DNA of 64,000 nucleotides. Source: Haemophilus sp. HMSC068C11 (lineage in GTDB: Bacteria > Pseudomonadota > Gammaproteobacteria > Enterobacterales > Pasteurellaceae). The notes beneath the pieces are model-generated. The model was given only the letters and a program-made list of their open reading frames with translations, made no database searches and was not told the DNA's origin. Numbering within the stretch: position 1 is the first letter of the stretch; each line of letters begins with the position of its first letter. The position numbers and the translations under genes are program-made. Below are positions 1-9,450 of the stretch, one piece after another. The stretch covers positions 264,135 to 328,134 of the forward strand of contig NZ_KV820375.1 in the NCBI RefSeq assembly GCF_001815355.1. The letters run 5' to 3'.

Positions 1-15
1 CTCTTTAGCAAAGAG
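1..15. repeat. Short hairpin at window edge, possibly part of a dispersed intergenic repeat
   Basis: The first bases form a perfect inverted repeat, CTCTTT and AAAGAG around AGC, followed by a G-rich stretch (GGGGTTAGGGGAGATTTG). The element may continue beyond the left edge. Similar AT/G-rich hairpins occur between genes in Haemophilus genomes, but that is a recollection and no second copy is seen here. Confidence 0.35.
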
Positions 16-81
16 GGGTTAGGGGAGATTTGACAAACTCAAATTAACAAATGATATTTGGATTACATAGGAAATTGATCA

Positions 82-1059
82 TTGACCAAAACACTCAAAT
101 TAAATACCGCACTTTTCTTCGCATTGCTGTTGATTAGCGGATTTGCAGTTTATCATCAGCTCGGTGATTTCGCCCATCTCAAAAATGCGGATGGCGTGCT
201 CACCGATATGCGTTCAATGGTGCTGTGGGATATTCGTTTTCCGCGCATTGGTTTAGCTTTATTGACAGGGGCAAGTCTCGCGATTGCCGGTAATGCAATG
301 CAAGGTATTTTCCAAAATCCATTAGCGAGTCCAGGCTTACTCGGCAGCAGTGCTGGTGCAACAGCGGCTAGTGTATTTATCCTTTATTATTTTGCCGTGC
401 CATTTTCACTGCTCTTAGCCGGTGGTGTGATTGGTGCGCTTTTAAGTTTTTTCATCGTGTATTTGATCGCCAAAAACTACGGCACCACCATGATGATTCT
501 GAGCGGCTTAGCGGTCAATATGTTGCTTGGGTCAGCAATCGCATTACTGCTCTCCAACGCGGAAAGCCCATGGGCATTAGCTGAACTTTATCGTTGGCTA
601 CAAGGCTCATTGATGTGGGCGAAATTAGATACCCTGCTTATTTCACTACCGATTGTTCTTGCGGGAATTTTCTGTTTATACCACACTCGCCGATACTTAG
701 ATTTACTCACCTTTGGTGAAGAAACAGCGAGCACCATGGGTGTGGATCCGAAACGTAGCTTTTTCATCAGTACCTTTGGTGTGGCTTTATTAGTTGGGGC
801 AACCATTCCACAGACCGGCACTATTGGCTTTATCGGCTTAATCGCGCCACACTTCGCCCGTATTTTACTGAAAGCTCGCCCGTCACAGCTTTATCTCACC
901 AGTGCATTAATCGGGGCATTATTGCTGTTATTGGCCGATTTAGCGATTTTATATATCCCGCTGTTCTCACATATTTACATCGGTACATTAACTGCGCTTA
1001 TCGGCGCGCCTTGCTTGATTTGGATGTTATTAACGCAACAGAGAAAAATTTATGATTAG
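82..1059 (+). CDS. FecCD-family permease of an iron-chelate ABC importer
   Basis: This is the inner-membrane channel subunit of a type II ABC importer of the BtuC/FhuB/FecCD family, which takes up siderophore-iron, haem or corrinoid. The protein has 325 residues and about nine or ten hydrophobic segments, the first at residues 8-28. The family's coupling-helix motif, GTIGFIGLIAPHFAR, lies at about residues 246-262. The start is a TTG, because an in-frame TGA sits just upstream at 76-78 and no ATG lies between. The first internal Met is about 40 residues in, which would remove the first membrane helix. The stop overlaps the ATPase gene by 8 bases. No substrate-binding protein follows, so it is probably upstream of the window. 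The substrate cannot be read from the sequence. Confidence 0.88.
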   Translation: MTKTLKLNTALFFALLLISGFAVYHQLGDFAHLKNADGVLTDMRSMVLWDIRFPRIGLALLTGASLAIAGNAMQGIFQNPLASPGLLGSSAGATAASVFILYYFAVPFSLLLAGGVIGALLSFFIVYLIAKNYGTTMMILSGLAVNMLLGSAIALLLSNAESPWALAELYRWLQGSLMWAKLDTLLISLPIVLAGIFCLYHTRRYLDLLTFGEETASTMGVDPKRSFFISTFGVALLVGATIPQTGTIGFIGLIAPHFARILLKARPSQLYLTSALIGALLLLLADLAILYIPLFSHIYIGTLTALIGAPCLIWMLLTQQRKIYD

Positions 1060-1783
1060 AATTGAAAAACTCACCCAATCCTATTGCTTAAATGACATCA
1101 ACTGTACGCTTCCATCAGGTAAATTGATCGGCATTATGGGGGCTAATGGTGCGGGAAAATCTACCTTATTGAAAACCATTGCGGGTATCTTACCCATCAA
1201 ACAAGGGGAGGTTTGGTTCGATAATCACCCATTAAGTAAAATGAATGCAACTGAAAAAAGCCAACACATTGCTTACCTTGCACAAAATACGCAAATTCAT
1301 TGGGATTTATCCGTTTATGATGTGATTGCGTTAGGCTTGGCAGCTCCGTTACCAAAAGAAAAAGAGCGGTCAAAAATTCAAGCGTTTTCAGAAAAATTTA
1401 CGGTAACGCATTTACTCGATAAGCCATTTCAACAACTTTCAGGCGGTGAGAAAGCGCGTGTGCAACTCGCTCGCTGCTGCATTAAGGAATCCCCTGTTTT
1501 ATTGGTGGATGAACCGATTGCACCACTCGACCCTTATTATCAAATTGATATGATGGAACAGCTTCAATCACTCACACCACAACATACGTGCGTTGTTGCC
1601 ATTCATCACCTTTCATTGGCTTATCAATTTTGTGATGAAATTGTTCTATTAGATAAAGGAAAATTGTTAGCTGTAGGTGAAACGCAAGCCGTGTTAAATG
1701 CGGAGAATTTGGCAAAAACCTTTCATATTCGGGCTGAAATTGACCCAATGAAAAAGACTATCTCAAAAATTGAAAAGCAATAA
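1052..1783 (+). CDS. ATP-binding protein of iron-chelate ABC importer (FecE/FhuC type)
   Basis: This is the cytoplasmic ATPase that powers the permease it overlaps. All nucleotide-binding motifs are present: Walker A GANGAGKST at about residues 30-38, signature LSGGEKAR near 130-137, Walker B VLLVDEP near 149-155, and an H-loop histidine in AIHH near 185. The length of 243 residues is normal for the family. The start lies inside the end of the permease gene, which implies translational coupling. A strong hairpin terminator follows at 1791-1822. The pair most resembles ferric-siderophore or haem uptake systems, but the substrate is unknown. Confidence 0.88.
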   Translation: MIRIEKLTQSYCLNDINCTLPSGKLIGIMGANGAGKSTLLKTIAGILPIKQGEVWFDNHPLSKMNATEKSQHIAYLAQNTQIHWDLSVYDVIALGLAAPLPKEKERSKIQAFSEKFTVTHLLDKPFQQLSGGEKARVQLARCCIKESPVLLVDEPIAPLDPYYQIDMMEQLQSLTPQHTCVVAIHHLSLAYQFCDEIVLLDKGKLLAVGETQAVLNAENLAKTFHIRAEIDPMKKTISKIEKQ

Positions 1784-1790
1784 AAATAAA

Positions 1791-1822
1791 AGCACTTAGC
1801 GATTCACTAAGTGCTTTTTTTT
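1791..1822. terminator. Rho-independent terminator, likely bidirectional
   Basis: A perfect 9-bp stem (AGCACTTAG at 1791-1799, CTAAGTGCT at 1807-1815) encloses a 7-base loop and is followed by a T run to 1822. It sits between the convergent importer operon and ndk. The A-rich left flank can serve as the T tract for the minus strand. Confidence 0.85.
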
Positions 1823-1834
1823 GTAAGAGATGAA

Positions 1835-2254
1835 TTATGGCTGGATTTCTGAATCTACAAAGAAATAAGCAATTTCTCGTTTTGCGCTTTCAACGCTATC
1901 AGAACCATGAACAGAATTTTCACGCTGACTTAACGCGAAGTCTTTACGGATAGTGCCTTCTGCCGCCTCAGCCGGATTCGTTGCCCCGATTAAAGTGCGG
2001 TAATCTTTCACGGCATTTTCTTTTTCCAATACAGAAACCACCATCGGTCCAGACATCATATACTCCACCAACGGCTCAAAAAATGGTTTACCTTGGTGTT
2101 CCGCATAGAAACCTTCCGCTTGTTCTTTGGTTAATTGCACCATTTTAAGCGCAACGACACGGAATCCTTGAGATTCAAAACGCCCTAAAATAGCACCAAT
2201 TAAATGACGCTTTACTGCATCAGGTTTAATAATTGAAAAAGTACGTTCTACCAT
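1835..2254 (-). CDS. ndk: Nucleoside diphosphate kinase
   Basis: This cytoplasmic enzyme transfers the gamma phosphate from ATP to nucleoside diphosphates through a phosphohistidine intermediate. The signature NSVHGSDS is present with the catalytic His at residue 116. The N-terminal [12 protein letters not shown] is typical, and 139 residues is a normal bacterial length. It lies 10 bases downstream of pepB on the same strand, so the two are probably co-transcribed. H. influenzae also places ndk and pepB together, from memory. Confidence 0.97.
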   Translation of the reverse strand: MVERTFSIIKPDAVKRHLIGAILGRFESQGFRVVALKMVQLTKEQAEGFYAEHQGKPFFEPLVEYMMSGPMVVSVLEKENAVKDYRTLIGATNPAEAAEGTIRKDFALSQRENSVHGSDSVESAKREIAYFFVDSEIQP

Positions 2255-2264
2255 AAAATCCTAC

Positions 2265-3566
2265 TTAACTTGCTTTCGTTACTAATAAATTTGCTAATGT
2301 TTTCACACCAATTCCAGTTGCACCCACAGCCCATAAATCACTACCAGATTTACGATAAGTGGCAGAGCAATCAATATGCAACCAACCTTGTTGATAGTTT
2401 TTCACAAAATACGATAAAAATGCCGTTGCAGTACTTGCGCCCGCGACAACCGGCGCTGTACCTGTATTTGCAATATCCGCAAAAGAAGAAGTGATTTGGC
2501 TACGATGGAATTCTTCAAAAGGCAAACGCCAGAACGGTTCATTTTCTTCTTTGGCAGCTTGGAATAAGCTATTTACCAACGCATCATCCATAGAAAGCAC
2601 GCTGTGGTAATCATTACCGACTGCCACTTTCGCTGCACCGGTTAAGGTTGCACAATCGACAATAAATTGTGGATTTTGACTATCGGCTTCAATTAAGCCA
2701 TCCGCCAATACTAAACGGCCTTCCGCATCAGTATTTAAAATCTCAGCGGTTACACCATTTTTATACGTGATGATATCACCTAATTTAAACGCATTACCGC
2801 TCACCAAGTTTTCTGCACAGCATAGATAGAGTTTTACTCGTTGATTTAAATCGTGCGCAATGGCAAATCCTAACGCACCTGTTAATAATGCAGCGCCGCC
2901 CATATCGGTACGCATGGTGCTCATACCATCACTTGGTTTGATGCTATAACCACCACTATCAAAAGTAATACCTTTACCAACCAAGCAGGCTAATACAGGC
3001 GCATTTGGATCATTAGTCGGGTTAAAATCTAATTGCAACATAGCGGGCGGATTAATAGAACCACGACCCACAGTAAAGATCCCGTGGTAGCCTTGCTCTT
3101 TTAACGCTTTCCCAGAAATGATCTGAAAACTGACCGCACTTTTATCGGCATAATTTTCGGCTTGTTTAGAAATAAACTCAGCCGCGCGTTCTGCTAATTT
3201 AACTGGCGTGAGTGTTTCTGCAGGTTCATTAATAATTTCACGCACAAAATCGCCACATTCAATACGGGCCAATAATTCATCTTGTGGCTCATCATCTAAA
3301 TGAGGAAATTCAATCGAATAATCTTGCTTCGCCGAGTAAAAACCTTGATAAAATGCCCAGCATTTTTCTAATTCCCATGTATCCCCCACAAGTTCAACAT
3401 CTTTAATACCTTGCCCACGTAACTTACGTGCGGCTTTTTGAACTAAAACAAGGTTCGATTTTTCATCATCTTTAAGATGAATAACGGCTTGATCTTGATT
3501 AAAACTTAAAATGGCATTTTTGCCCCAACTCTCCGAAGCGGGAGCCGTTGATAATGTAATTTGCAT
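2265..3566 (-). CDS. pepB: Peptidase B, M17 leucyl aminopeptidase family
   Basis: This is a dimetal aminopeptidase of family M17 that removes N-terminal residues from peptides in the cytoplasm. The family signature [14 protein letters not shown] lies near residue 275, and the metal/active-site segment [13 protein letters not shown] near 200. The length of 433 residues matches PepB better than the longer PepA (about 500). The ATG has a good Shine-Dalgarno (AGGAG, 8 bases upstream). It is followed closely by ndk. It lies 38 bases after the last gene of the polysaccharide locus on the same strand, so read-through from that operon is possible. Confidence 0.94.
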   Translation of the reverse strand: MQITLSTAPASESWGKNAILSFNQDQAVIHLKDDEKSNLVLVQKAARKLRGQGIKDVELVGDTWELEKCWAFYQGFYSAKQDYSIEFPHLDDEPQDELLARIECGDFVREIINEPAETLTPVKLAERAAEFISKQAENYADKSAVSFQIISGKALKEQGYHGIFTVGRGSINPPAMLQLDFNPTNDPNAPVLACLVGKGITFDSGGYSIKPSDGMSTMRTDMGGAALLTGALGFAIAHDLNQRVKLYLCCAENLVSGNAFKLGDIITYKNGVTAEILNTDAEGRLVLADGLIEADSQNPQFIVDCATLTGAAKVAVGNDYHSVLSMDDALVNSLFQAAKEENEPFWRLPFEEFHRSQITSSFADIANTGTAPVVAGASTATAFLSYFVKNYQQGWLHIDCSATYRKSGSDLWAVGATGIGVKTLANLLVTKAS

Positions 3567-3604
3567 GTGGTTATTCTCCTTTATTTATTGTATAAGTTAC
3601 TTTG

Positions 3605-5023
3605 CTAATAAGCTCCGGTCTTCTTCCATACAACTTTAAATGTTTTAAATAGAATCACGATATCATTCCATAATGACCAGTTCTTTGCGTACCAAGTATC
3701 AAAATAGACACGAATATCATAACTTACATTATTTCGTCCGCTCACCTGCCATAAACCTGTCATTCCAGGTTTTGCCATAAGATAATAATCAACGTCCTCC
3801 TGATAATAAGGTAACTCCTCTTTTACTATTGGGCGAGGTCCCACTAAACTCATTTCACCTTTGAGAACATTCCAAAGCTGTGGCAATTCATCTAGACTTC
3901 TAGCTCTTAGCCATCTTCCAATAGGTGTAATACGAGGATCATCTTTAAGTTTAAAGTCTTTCTCCCATTCTAAACGAGCATTTTCATCCGTTGCTAAAAT
4001 TCTTTCTAAAACCTCATCAGAATTATTTACCATTGTTCTAAACTTCAAACATTTGAATTCTTTTTTATTCTGACCAATTCTTGAATGCTCATAAATTAGT
4101 TTTCCACCATCTTTCTTAATAAGAAAATACAATGGGATACATAATGGAAATAAAAAAATCAAAAGAAAAGAGGCCCCCAATATATCAAAGACTCTTTTAA
4201 TAAATCGAGAAGACCGTTTTGCTAAGTTATTATTTACTCGAAACAGTACCATTTCATGGCTAAACAGAAAAGACATATCCGTACCATAAAGCGGAATACC
4301 TCGAAAATCAGGAATAACTGAGATAGAACGACAGCCTTTTCGAATTAAATAACGCAACCAGAAATCCTGCTTTACTTTATTTTCCTCATCTATAGCAAGA
4401 ATAAACTGTGTAAATTCTGGAGATACCAGTTTGATCAGCAACTCAGGATTATGGCGCATAACTGGCACCCCTTCAATGAACTCTGATTTATATTCTTCAG
4501 TATTTATAAACAATTTAATATTAAACCCTAAATATGGCTCATTATTTAATGCATCAAATACTTCTTTCGCATTCTTACCATTGCCAATAATAATGGTTTC
4601 TTTCAAATACCATCCTAATTTGATAAGTAAATTTTTGATTAAAACTCGCCCCAAGGGCACTAAAGTAAAAACAAAAAGCCAAGTTATAGACCAAAAATAA
4701 CGAGAAACATAAAGACGGGAAAAAGCAACTATGGCTAGCTCAATAACAAAAATAATTAATAATGTTCTAAATATCTCTTTTAACTCAAACCAAAATGGCT
4801 TGCGGTAGGTGTAATGACGCAAACGAATCCAAAACCAAATAACACAGCATCCTCCCATAAGGCTATGAATAAAAATAAAAGATGAAAGCTGCTCTATGGG
4901 AAAATATTGACCATCCGCCCTACTAAATTTAAGTAAAACAAAGGAGGCTAAAAAAATAGAAATCCAAAAAGAAACAAAATCTACAGAAATTTGAAAAAAC
5001 TTAATAAAATTGGCTCTATTCAT
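3605..5023 (-). CDS. wbaP: WbaP-type undecaprenyl-phosphate sugar-1-phosphate transferase
   Basis: This polyprenyl-phosphate hexose-1-phosphate transferase starts a lipid-linked glycan by moving a sugar phosphate (often galactose or glucose) from UDP-sugar to undecaprenyl phosphate at the inner membrane. Its 472 residues show the full WbaP layout: four or so N-terminal membrane helices to about residue 130, a nucleotide-binding-like middle domain (IIGNGKNAKEV), and a C-terminal catalytic domain from about 274. That domain carries KRVFDILGAS, KFRTM and VGPRPIVKEELP. It overlaps the upstream glycosyltransferase by 4 bases (ATGA). It is the last gene of the locus. The sugar specificity cannot be read directly. 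Confidence 0.92.
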   Translation of the reverse strand: MNRANFIKFFQISVDFVSFWISIFLASFVLLKFSRADGQYFPIEQLSSFIFIHSLMGGCCVIWFWIRLRHYTYRKPFWFELKEIFRTLLIIFVIELAIVAFSRLYVSRYFWSITWLFVFTLVPLGRVLIKNLLIKLGWYLKETIIIGNGKNAKEVFDALNNEPYLGFNIKLFINTEEYKSEFIEGVPVMRHNPELLIKLVSPEFTQFILAIDEENKVKQDFWLRYLIRKGCRSISVIPDFRGIPLYGTDMSFLFSHEMVLFRVNNNLAKRSSRFIKRVFDILGASFLLIFLFPLCIPLYFLIKKDGGKLIYEHSRIGQNKKEFKCLKFRTMVNNSDEVLERILATDENARLEWEKDFKLKDDPRITPIGRWLRARSLDELPQLWNVLKGEMSLVGPRPIVKEELPYYQEDVDYYLMAKPGMTGLWQVSGRNNVSYDIRVYFDTWYAKNWSLWNDIVILFKTFKVVWKKTGAY

Positions 5024-5949
5024 GTTACTTTATCCCAATATCCTTTATGCATACTAAAAGCCCTACACCACTTATAAGGTAATCTATAGTAATAATAACC
5101 TAATTTAAAACCGAGCCACTTAACACATGTAGATAATATAGCTTTAGGAATTAAATACGGTGACTTTATGGATAAAAACTTTAATTCTGATAGTACAAAC
5201 CTTTTTCCCTCAGAAGCAGCACTACCAAATTTTTGTTGAATCCATTTCTGTTCTTGCTGAAATACACCTGTATCAAAATAACGTTGGAATTCTTGTTTTA
5301 GTGTGTAGTTATGACTGTGAAATACTGTTGCCTCAGCGCAGTAGGCAACTTTATATCCAGATAAAATCATTTTTGCTGTTAAATACATATCTTCAGCTAG
5401 AATTGTGTTATCCGGAAATCCGCCTAATTTATCAAATACAGATAAGCGGTATGCAGCAAAAGAATTAGACATAAATGCTGTCTTGATACCTAACGCTGAA
5501 ATATCAGCCATAGTTCTCACTCTGGAATCAGACGGATAATTAAAATAACGAGCATGAACTGCTAGCGGTGTTGCCTCATGATGTGGCAACTGTCGCCCAC
5601 AAACAGCAGCCACTTCAGGATCTACAAAGGGGGCAAGTAAATTCGCTAATGAATCTGGTGAAGCCAAAATTGCATCTTGAGTCATAAATACCACTACATC
5701 CGCAAAACTTTTGGCAAATTCAACCGCTTGATTACGAGTTCCGCCATGATTAAACTCTGATTTCGGGATAGAATGTACTAAGAACCCCGACTCATCTGCG
5801 TGTTCTGCCGTATTATCGGAAGAAGAAGAATCAATCACAATTACTTTATCAGCTTTCAAGAGTTGAGATTGATAGGCAGCGATCCAATCGCCCCAATTAG
5901 GGCCCGCATTGTAAGTTGGCACAATAATCGAGAAGTTAGGTATCATCAT
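5020..5949 (-). CDS. Family 2 glycosyltransferase, rhamnosyltransferase-like
   Basis: This is a cytoplasmic GT-A fold transferase that adds a sugar to the growing glycan. The N-terminal NFSIIVPTYNAG and DSSSSDNTAEHA segments bind the nucleotide sugar. A TQDA element near residue 90 sits where the family keeps its metal-binding acidic motif. The later AEDMYLTAKM segment is typical of RfbF/RfbN-like rhamnosyltransferases. It has 309 residues, overlaps the wbaP-like gene by 4 bases and the gtrA-like gene by 4 bases, and is therefore tightly coupled. With rml genes in the same locus, a rhamnose donor is likely but inferred. Confidence 0.85.
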   Translation of the reverse strand: MMIPNFSIIVPTYNAGPNWGDWIAAYQSQLLKADKVIVIDSSSSDNTAEHADESGFLVHSIPKSEFNHGGTRNQAVEFAKSFADVVVFMTQDAILASPDSLANLLAPFVDPEVAAVCGRQLPHHEATPLAVHARYFNYPSDSRVRTMADISALGIKTAFMSNSFAAYRLSVFDKLGGFPDNTILAEDMYLTAKMILSGYKVAYCAEATVFHSHNYTLKQEFQRYFDTGVFQQEQKWIQQKFGSAASEGKRFVLSELKFLSIKSPYLIPKAILSTCVKWLGFKLGYYYYRLPYKWCRAFSMHKGYWDKVT

Positions 5950-6359
5950 TTATTCTTAAATATCAGAAATTTCGAACTTAAATAATTCACCATCATACCC
6001 GTCACGCTTCCCGCTGCTACGCCAATAATAGGGTACTGTGCAATCGTAGAACTCATCGCAACAAGTAGCATATATATGGCGAGGTTTATCACACCGCCCA
6101 CAATCATATATGCAAAATAATAAGCAAATTCTTGATACCAGTGTGTATATCGACGTTCTTTAAACGTAATACTACGATTTAATAGCCAAGTAGAGAATAC
6201 TGCGGCAATAAAAGATACCCCTCGAGCACCATATAAACCTAGTATAGATTTTAATAAATATAAAACAGCAGTATCAACAACAAAACCAACAACCCCAACC
6301 ACACAAAATAAGAATATTTGTTTAATTTCATTGGGGATTTTTACTTTTACATCTGTCAT
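5946..6359 (-). CDS. gtrA: GtrA-family membrane protein, putative lipid-linked sugar flippase
   Basis: This small integral membrane protein of 137 residues has four hydrophobic helices, matching the GtrA family (for example IFLFCVVGVVGFVVDTAVLY at about residues 15-34 and the family's LNRSITFKERR segment). GtrA proteins are thought to flip undecaprenyl-phosphate-linked glucose or another sugar to the periplasmic face. It overlaps the GtrB-like gene upstream by 4 bases and the family 2 transferase downstream by 4 bases. That order supports a Gtr-type glycan decoration cassette. Family assignment is firm, and the carried sugar is unknown. Confidence 0.85.
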   Translation of the reverse strand: MTDVKVKIPNEIKQIFLFCVVGVVGFVVDTAVLYLLKSILGLYGARGVSFIAAVFSTWLLNRSITFKERRYTHWYQEFAYYFAYMIVGGVINLAIYMLLVAMSSTIAQYPIIGVAAGSVTGMMVNYLSSKFLIFKNK

Positions 6360-7291
6360 GATTTATGCGTATTCAGATAGAATAAACGTTTTATTTCTTG
6401 ACGACTTGTTGTTATCCCATCAAGTACTAAACCAGCAAATAAACAGGCTATTGCGATCATCATTAGTGAGGCTGCAAGTAATGCAGTTGGCAAACGAGGA
6501 ACCAAACCCGTTTCCAAAAACTCGTCAATGACAGGCATACCAAATAACATTGAAAGTAATGCAAATAAGGAGGCAATAATACCAAAGAAAACAACAGGCT
6601 TTTCACGCATAAATAAACGAACGATCATATTTAAAATGCGGAAACCATCTTTATAAGTCGATAATTTACTTTCAGAACCTTCTGGACGCTCAGAATATTC
6701 AGTCATCACCTCTCCATAAGGCATACGTAATTCTAAAGCGTGAACAGTCAATTCTGTTTCGGTCTCAAAACCTTGTGCCAATGCAGGGAATGATTTTGCG
6801 TAACGTCGGCTAAATACGCGGTAACCTGAAAGCATATCAGTAAATTGACCACCAAAAATTTTCATTACCGTTCCCGTAAGCATTTTATTACCCCATTGAT
6901 GTCCTGAACGGTATGCAAGTTCTGCAATTTCAGGGGCAACTTTTCGACAACCCACGACCATATCCAGTTTATCGTCAATAAGTTTATCTACTAATTTTTT
7001 CACTGCCGCCGCTTCATAGGTATCATCGCCATCTGTCATTACATAAATATCGGCATCAACATCCGCAAAAATACGACGAACAACATTTCCTTTACCTGGG
7101 GTCTTCACGAAAATAACTTCTGCACCAGCACGACGTGCTTCTTCAGATGTATTGTCTTTAGAGCTATTATCGAAAACATAAAGCTCTAATTCTGGCATTG
7201 CTTCTTTAAAGCTGGTTACCGTGTTATAAATAGTAATGCCTTCGTTATGACAAGGTACAACTAAAGCAACACGATGATCGCGGTATTTCAT
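6356..7291 (-). CDS. gtrB: GtrB-like polyprenyl-phosphate sugar transferase
   Basis: This family 2 transferase of the dolichol-phosphate mannosyltransferase/GtrB group makes undecaprenyl-phosphate sugar from a nucleotide sugar. The N-terminal VALVVPCHNEG and FDNSSKDNT bind the donor. The metal-binding DGDDTYE motif lies near residue 89. Two C-terminal membrane helices, at about residues 230-250 and 275-295, anchor it, as in GtrB. It has 311 residues and overlaps the gtrA-like gene by 4 bases. With the 707-residue membrane protein upstream it forms a three-gene Gtr-like set. The transferred sugar is not determinable here. Confidence 0.85.
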   Translation of the reverse strand: MKYRDHRVALVVPCHNEGITIYNTVTSFKEAMPELELYVFDNSSKDNTSEEARRAGAEVIFVKTPGKGNVVRRIFADVDADIYVMTDGDDTYEAAAVKKLVDKLIDDKLDMVVGCRKVAPEIAELAYRSGHQWGNKMLTGTVMKIFGGQFTDMLSGYRVFSRRYAKSFPALAQGFETETELTVHALELRMPYGEVMTEYSERPEGSESKLSTYKDGFRILNMIVRLFMREKPVVFFGIIASLFALLSMLFGMPVIDEFLETGLVPRLPTALLAASLMMIAIACLFAGLVLDGITTSRQEIKRLFYLNTHKS

Positions 7292-7305
7292 TATTTAAAT
7301 CCTCT

Positions 7306-9429
7306 TTATTTAGTTTGTGGCAATTCTGTACATTGATAATAGGCTGAGCCACCAGCTGGTGGAGCAAGCTGCTTATTACCATAATCTGTATCTCTGCTGA
7401 TTAAACAGATTGGAGATGTAAGATCTGATTTACTGATAACAACTTGGAAACCAGAATTGAGCAATTTACTATCATTTAAAACTTTGACTACATCTTGTCT
7501 AGGAATAAGAGGAGACCCTTTAATTTTTTCAGCAGATAATCCAATAATACTTAATTGTTTATCATCACTCATTGCCCATCCGCTGATAACAATGTTGTCT
7601 CCAATATCACGGATATTATCAATATATCCCCCCTGAGGAATATTAGCTAAGTCTGATTTATTTAGGTCACTATTGGTAATATTCACTTCTTCTTGCAATA
7701 CCTTTTTGCTAGAGATATCTTTCAAAGGAATACGAATATCATCAGGATAAGCGACATACGGTAGGTTATCTTCTGTTAAATGAATATGTGCGTAACGATT
7801 AAAGATCTGATTAAATTCATCATCAGACATTTTTGGGTAAATCTTACGGAAAATTTCAAATTGTGGTTGCATTAATACATTGGTAAATGAATCCACACCG
7901 ATACCACTTAGTGTTGCCCCCAAATATCCTGGTTCAACAACCCAACCACTGCTTTCTTTTTTCGTATTAAAAGCTTGTGTTGTTGGAGAGTTGATAATAT
8001 CAAAAATCGGTTTTGCTGGCATTATCGGGTTAAAGCTAAAGTTATACAGCATATTGATTGCCGCAGCCGAACCAACTAAACCTACTTTAGCCCATTTTGG
8101 AATAAATAATAATGCCAATACAAGTGGAACTAAGATGAATTCCCAAGCAGATTTCTTCGCAAACGTAATATAACCAAACCACGTAGCTAAAGAATAAACT
8201 GCAATCATTGCAAAAATAAAAATTGTAATTCTATTGAGACTTAAGTTGATTTTGCCATGTACGAGCATACATAATGCTGCGAGATTTAAAGCAAATCCTG
8301 CAGCAAACGTCATTCTATTTTCTAATACTAAAGAGAATAATGTTACTTTTCCTAAAATGGCAGGGAATGGAAATAACATCCATAAACTAAATAATGCAAA
8401 TAAAATAAACCAGATATAGACAGATTTATGCTTACACATCTCTCGCTTATTATTAACAAAACACGCTGCAAGTAATGGTAAAAAGCTAGCGCCTGTCCCC
8501 ACCTCACAAATATTTAATAACAATTCTTGGTAATTAGATTGTGCAATAAATGGGAAAATTGAGGCTAACCATATAAATAACGGTACGCTACCACCAGAAA
8601 CAACGCGTTTCCCAGGGTAAACTGTTTCGCCCATAACTTTAATCACATCTTGATAATAAAGCAAAATGACTGCAGCCGCTAAGCCACACACTACTACTTT
8701 AATGGCATAATCAGCTAATACTTGTTTATTCCAACTTTTAGTACCTGTGATAACAAAACCCGCACTTAAATAAGTAAGAGTGACGATAATTGGAGGATAA
8801 GTATGAGAAAGCAACCAAGCTATTGCGATATAAAACATCCAAATATAACGCCAGCGTGATTGATTATAGATAGCTAAAATAAGCCAAGGAGTTAAAGCTA
8901 ATAACGGACCGGTTGTTGTCCACCAATATTGAACATAGCCTGTGAAATAGATCAAAAAGGTGAATGTAATGGCATAAATACGTTGATTGGGAACATCCCC
9001 AATAAAACGAGCAATCACTTTTTCCCAACCAACCACAAATGATATCGTAAGTAAAGCGTAAAATAATGAAAAAGCATACGCAGGAGGAAGAATAAAATAT
9101 CCCCAAATAAGTGGCTTAAACACTAATGACCAATCTAATAATGGAATTTGATTAAAGTTACGCAGATCAATTTGGTATAAACCACTTTGATAATAACGTT
9201 CAAAATCATTATTTACTGCCATTTGTGTATAAGGAGTCCATACTGCCCATTCATCCGAACGAATAGGACGAGGTAATCCAAACACTGTATTATAATCAAT
9301 ACCAAATGCATCTAATGCCATACCATAAGAGGACGGGCTTAAAGCAAAAGAAACATTCAATATCAACCATATTGCATATAACCAATATATGTGATTAATG
9401 TTGATTTGCTTAAATACAAACTTCTGCAT
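7306..9429 (-). CDS. Large polytopic membrane protein, putative GtrC-type glycosyltransferase
   Basis: This 707-residue protein has about ten or more hydrophobic helices over its first ~460 residues, followed by a ~240-residue hydrophilic, presumably periplasmic, tail. I do not recognise a close named homologue. Position, size and topology match the third, specificity-giving component of Gtr systems, which uses a polyprenyl-phosphate sugar to decorate a polymer outside the membrane. An early loop contains RPIRSDEWAV. An acidic/Arg loop at this place is common in GT-C fold enzymes. It lies 14 bases before the gtrB-like gene. The function is inferred from context; a membrane acyl or other modifying enzyme is less likely. 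Confidence 0.7.
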   Translation of the reverse strand: MQKFVFKQININHIYWLYAIWLILNVSFALSPSSYGMALDAFGIDYNTVFGLPRPIRSDEWAVWTPYTQMAVNNDFERYYQSGLYQIDLRNFNQIPLLDWSLVFKPLIWGYFILPPAYAFSLFYALLTISFVVGWEKVIARFIGDVPNQRIYAITFTFLIYFTGYVQYWWTTTGPLLALTPWLILAIYNQSRWRYIWMFYIAIAWLLSHTYPPIIVTLTYLSAGFVITGTKSWNKQVLADYAIKVVVCGLAAAVILLYYQDVIKVMGETVYPGKRVVSGGSVPLFIWLASIFPFIAQSNYQELLLNICEVGTGASFLPLLAACFVNNKREMCKHKSVYIWFILFALFSLWMLFPFPAILGKVTLFSLVLENRMTFAAGFALNLAALCMLVHGKINLSLNRITIFIFAMIAVYSLATWFGYITFAKKSAWEFILVPLVLALLFIPKWAKVGLVGSAAAINMLYNFSFNPIMPAKPIFDIINSPTTQAFNTKKESSGWVVEPGYLGATLSGIGVDSFTNVLMQPQFEIFRKIYPKMSDDEFNQIFNRYAHIHLTEDNLPYVAYPDDIRIPLKDISSKKVLQEEVNITNSDLNKSDLANIPQGGYIDNIRDIGDNIVISGWAMSDDKQLSIIGLSAEKIKGSPLIPRQDVVKVLNDSKLLNSGFQVVISKSDLTSPICLISRDTDYGNKQLAPPAGGSAYYQCTELPQTK

Positions 9430-9450
9430 ATTTATACTAACCTTTACATT

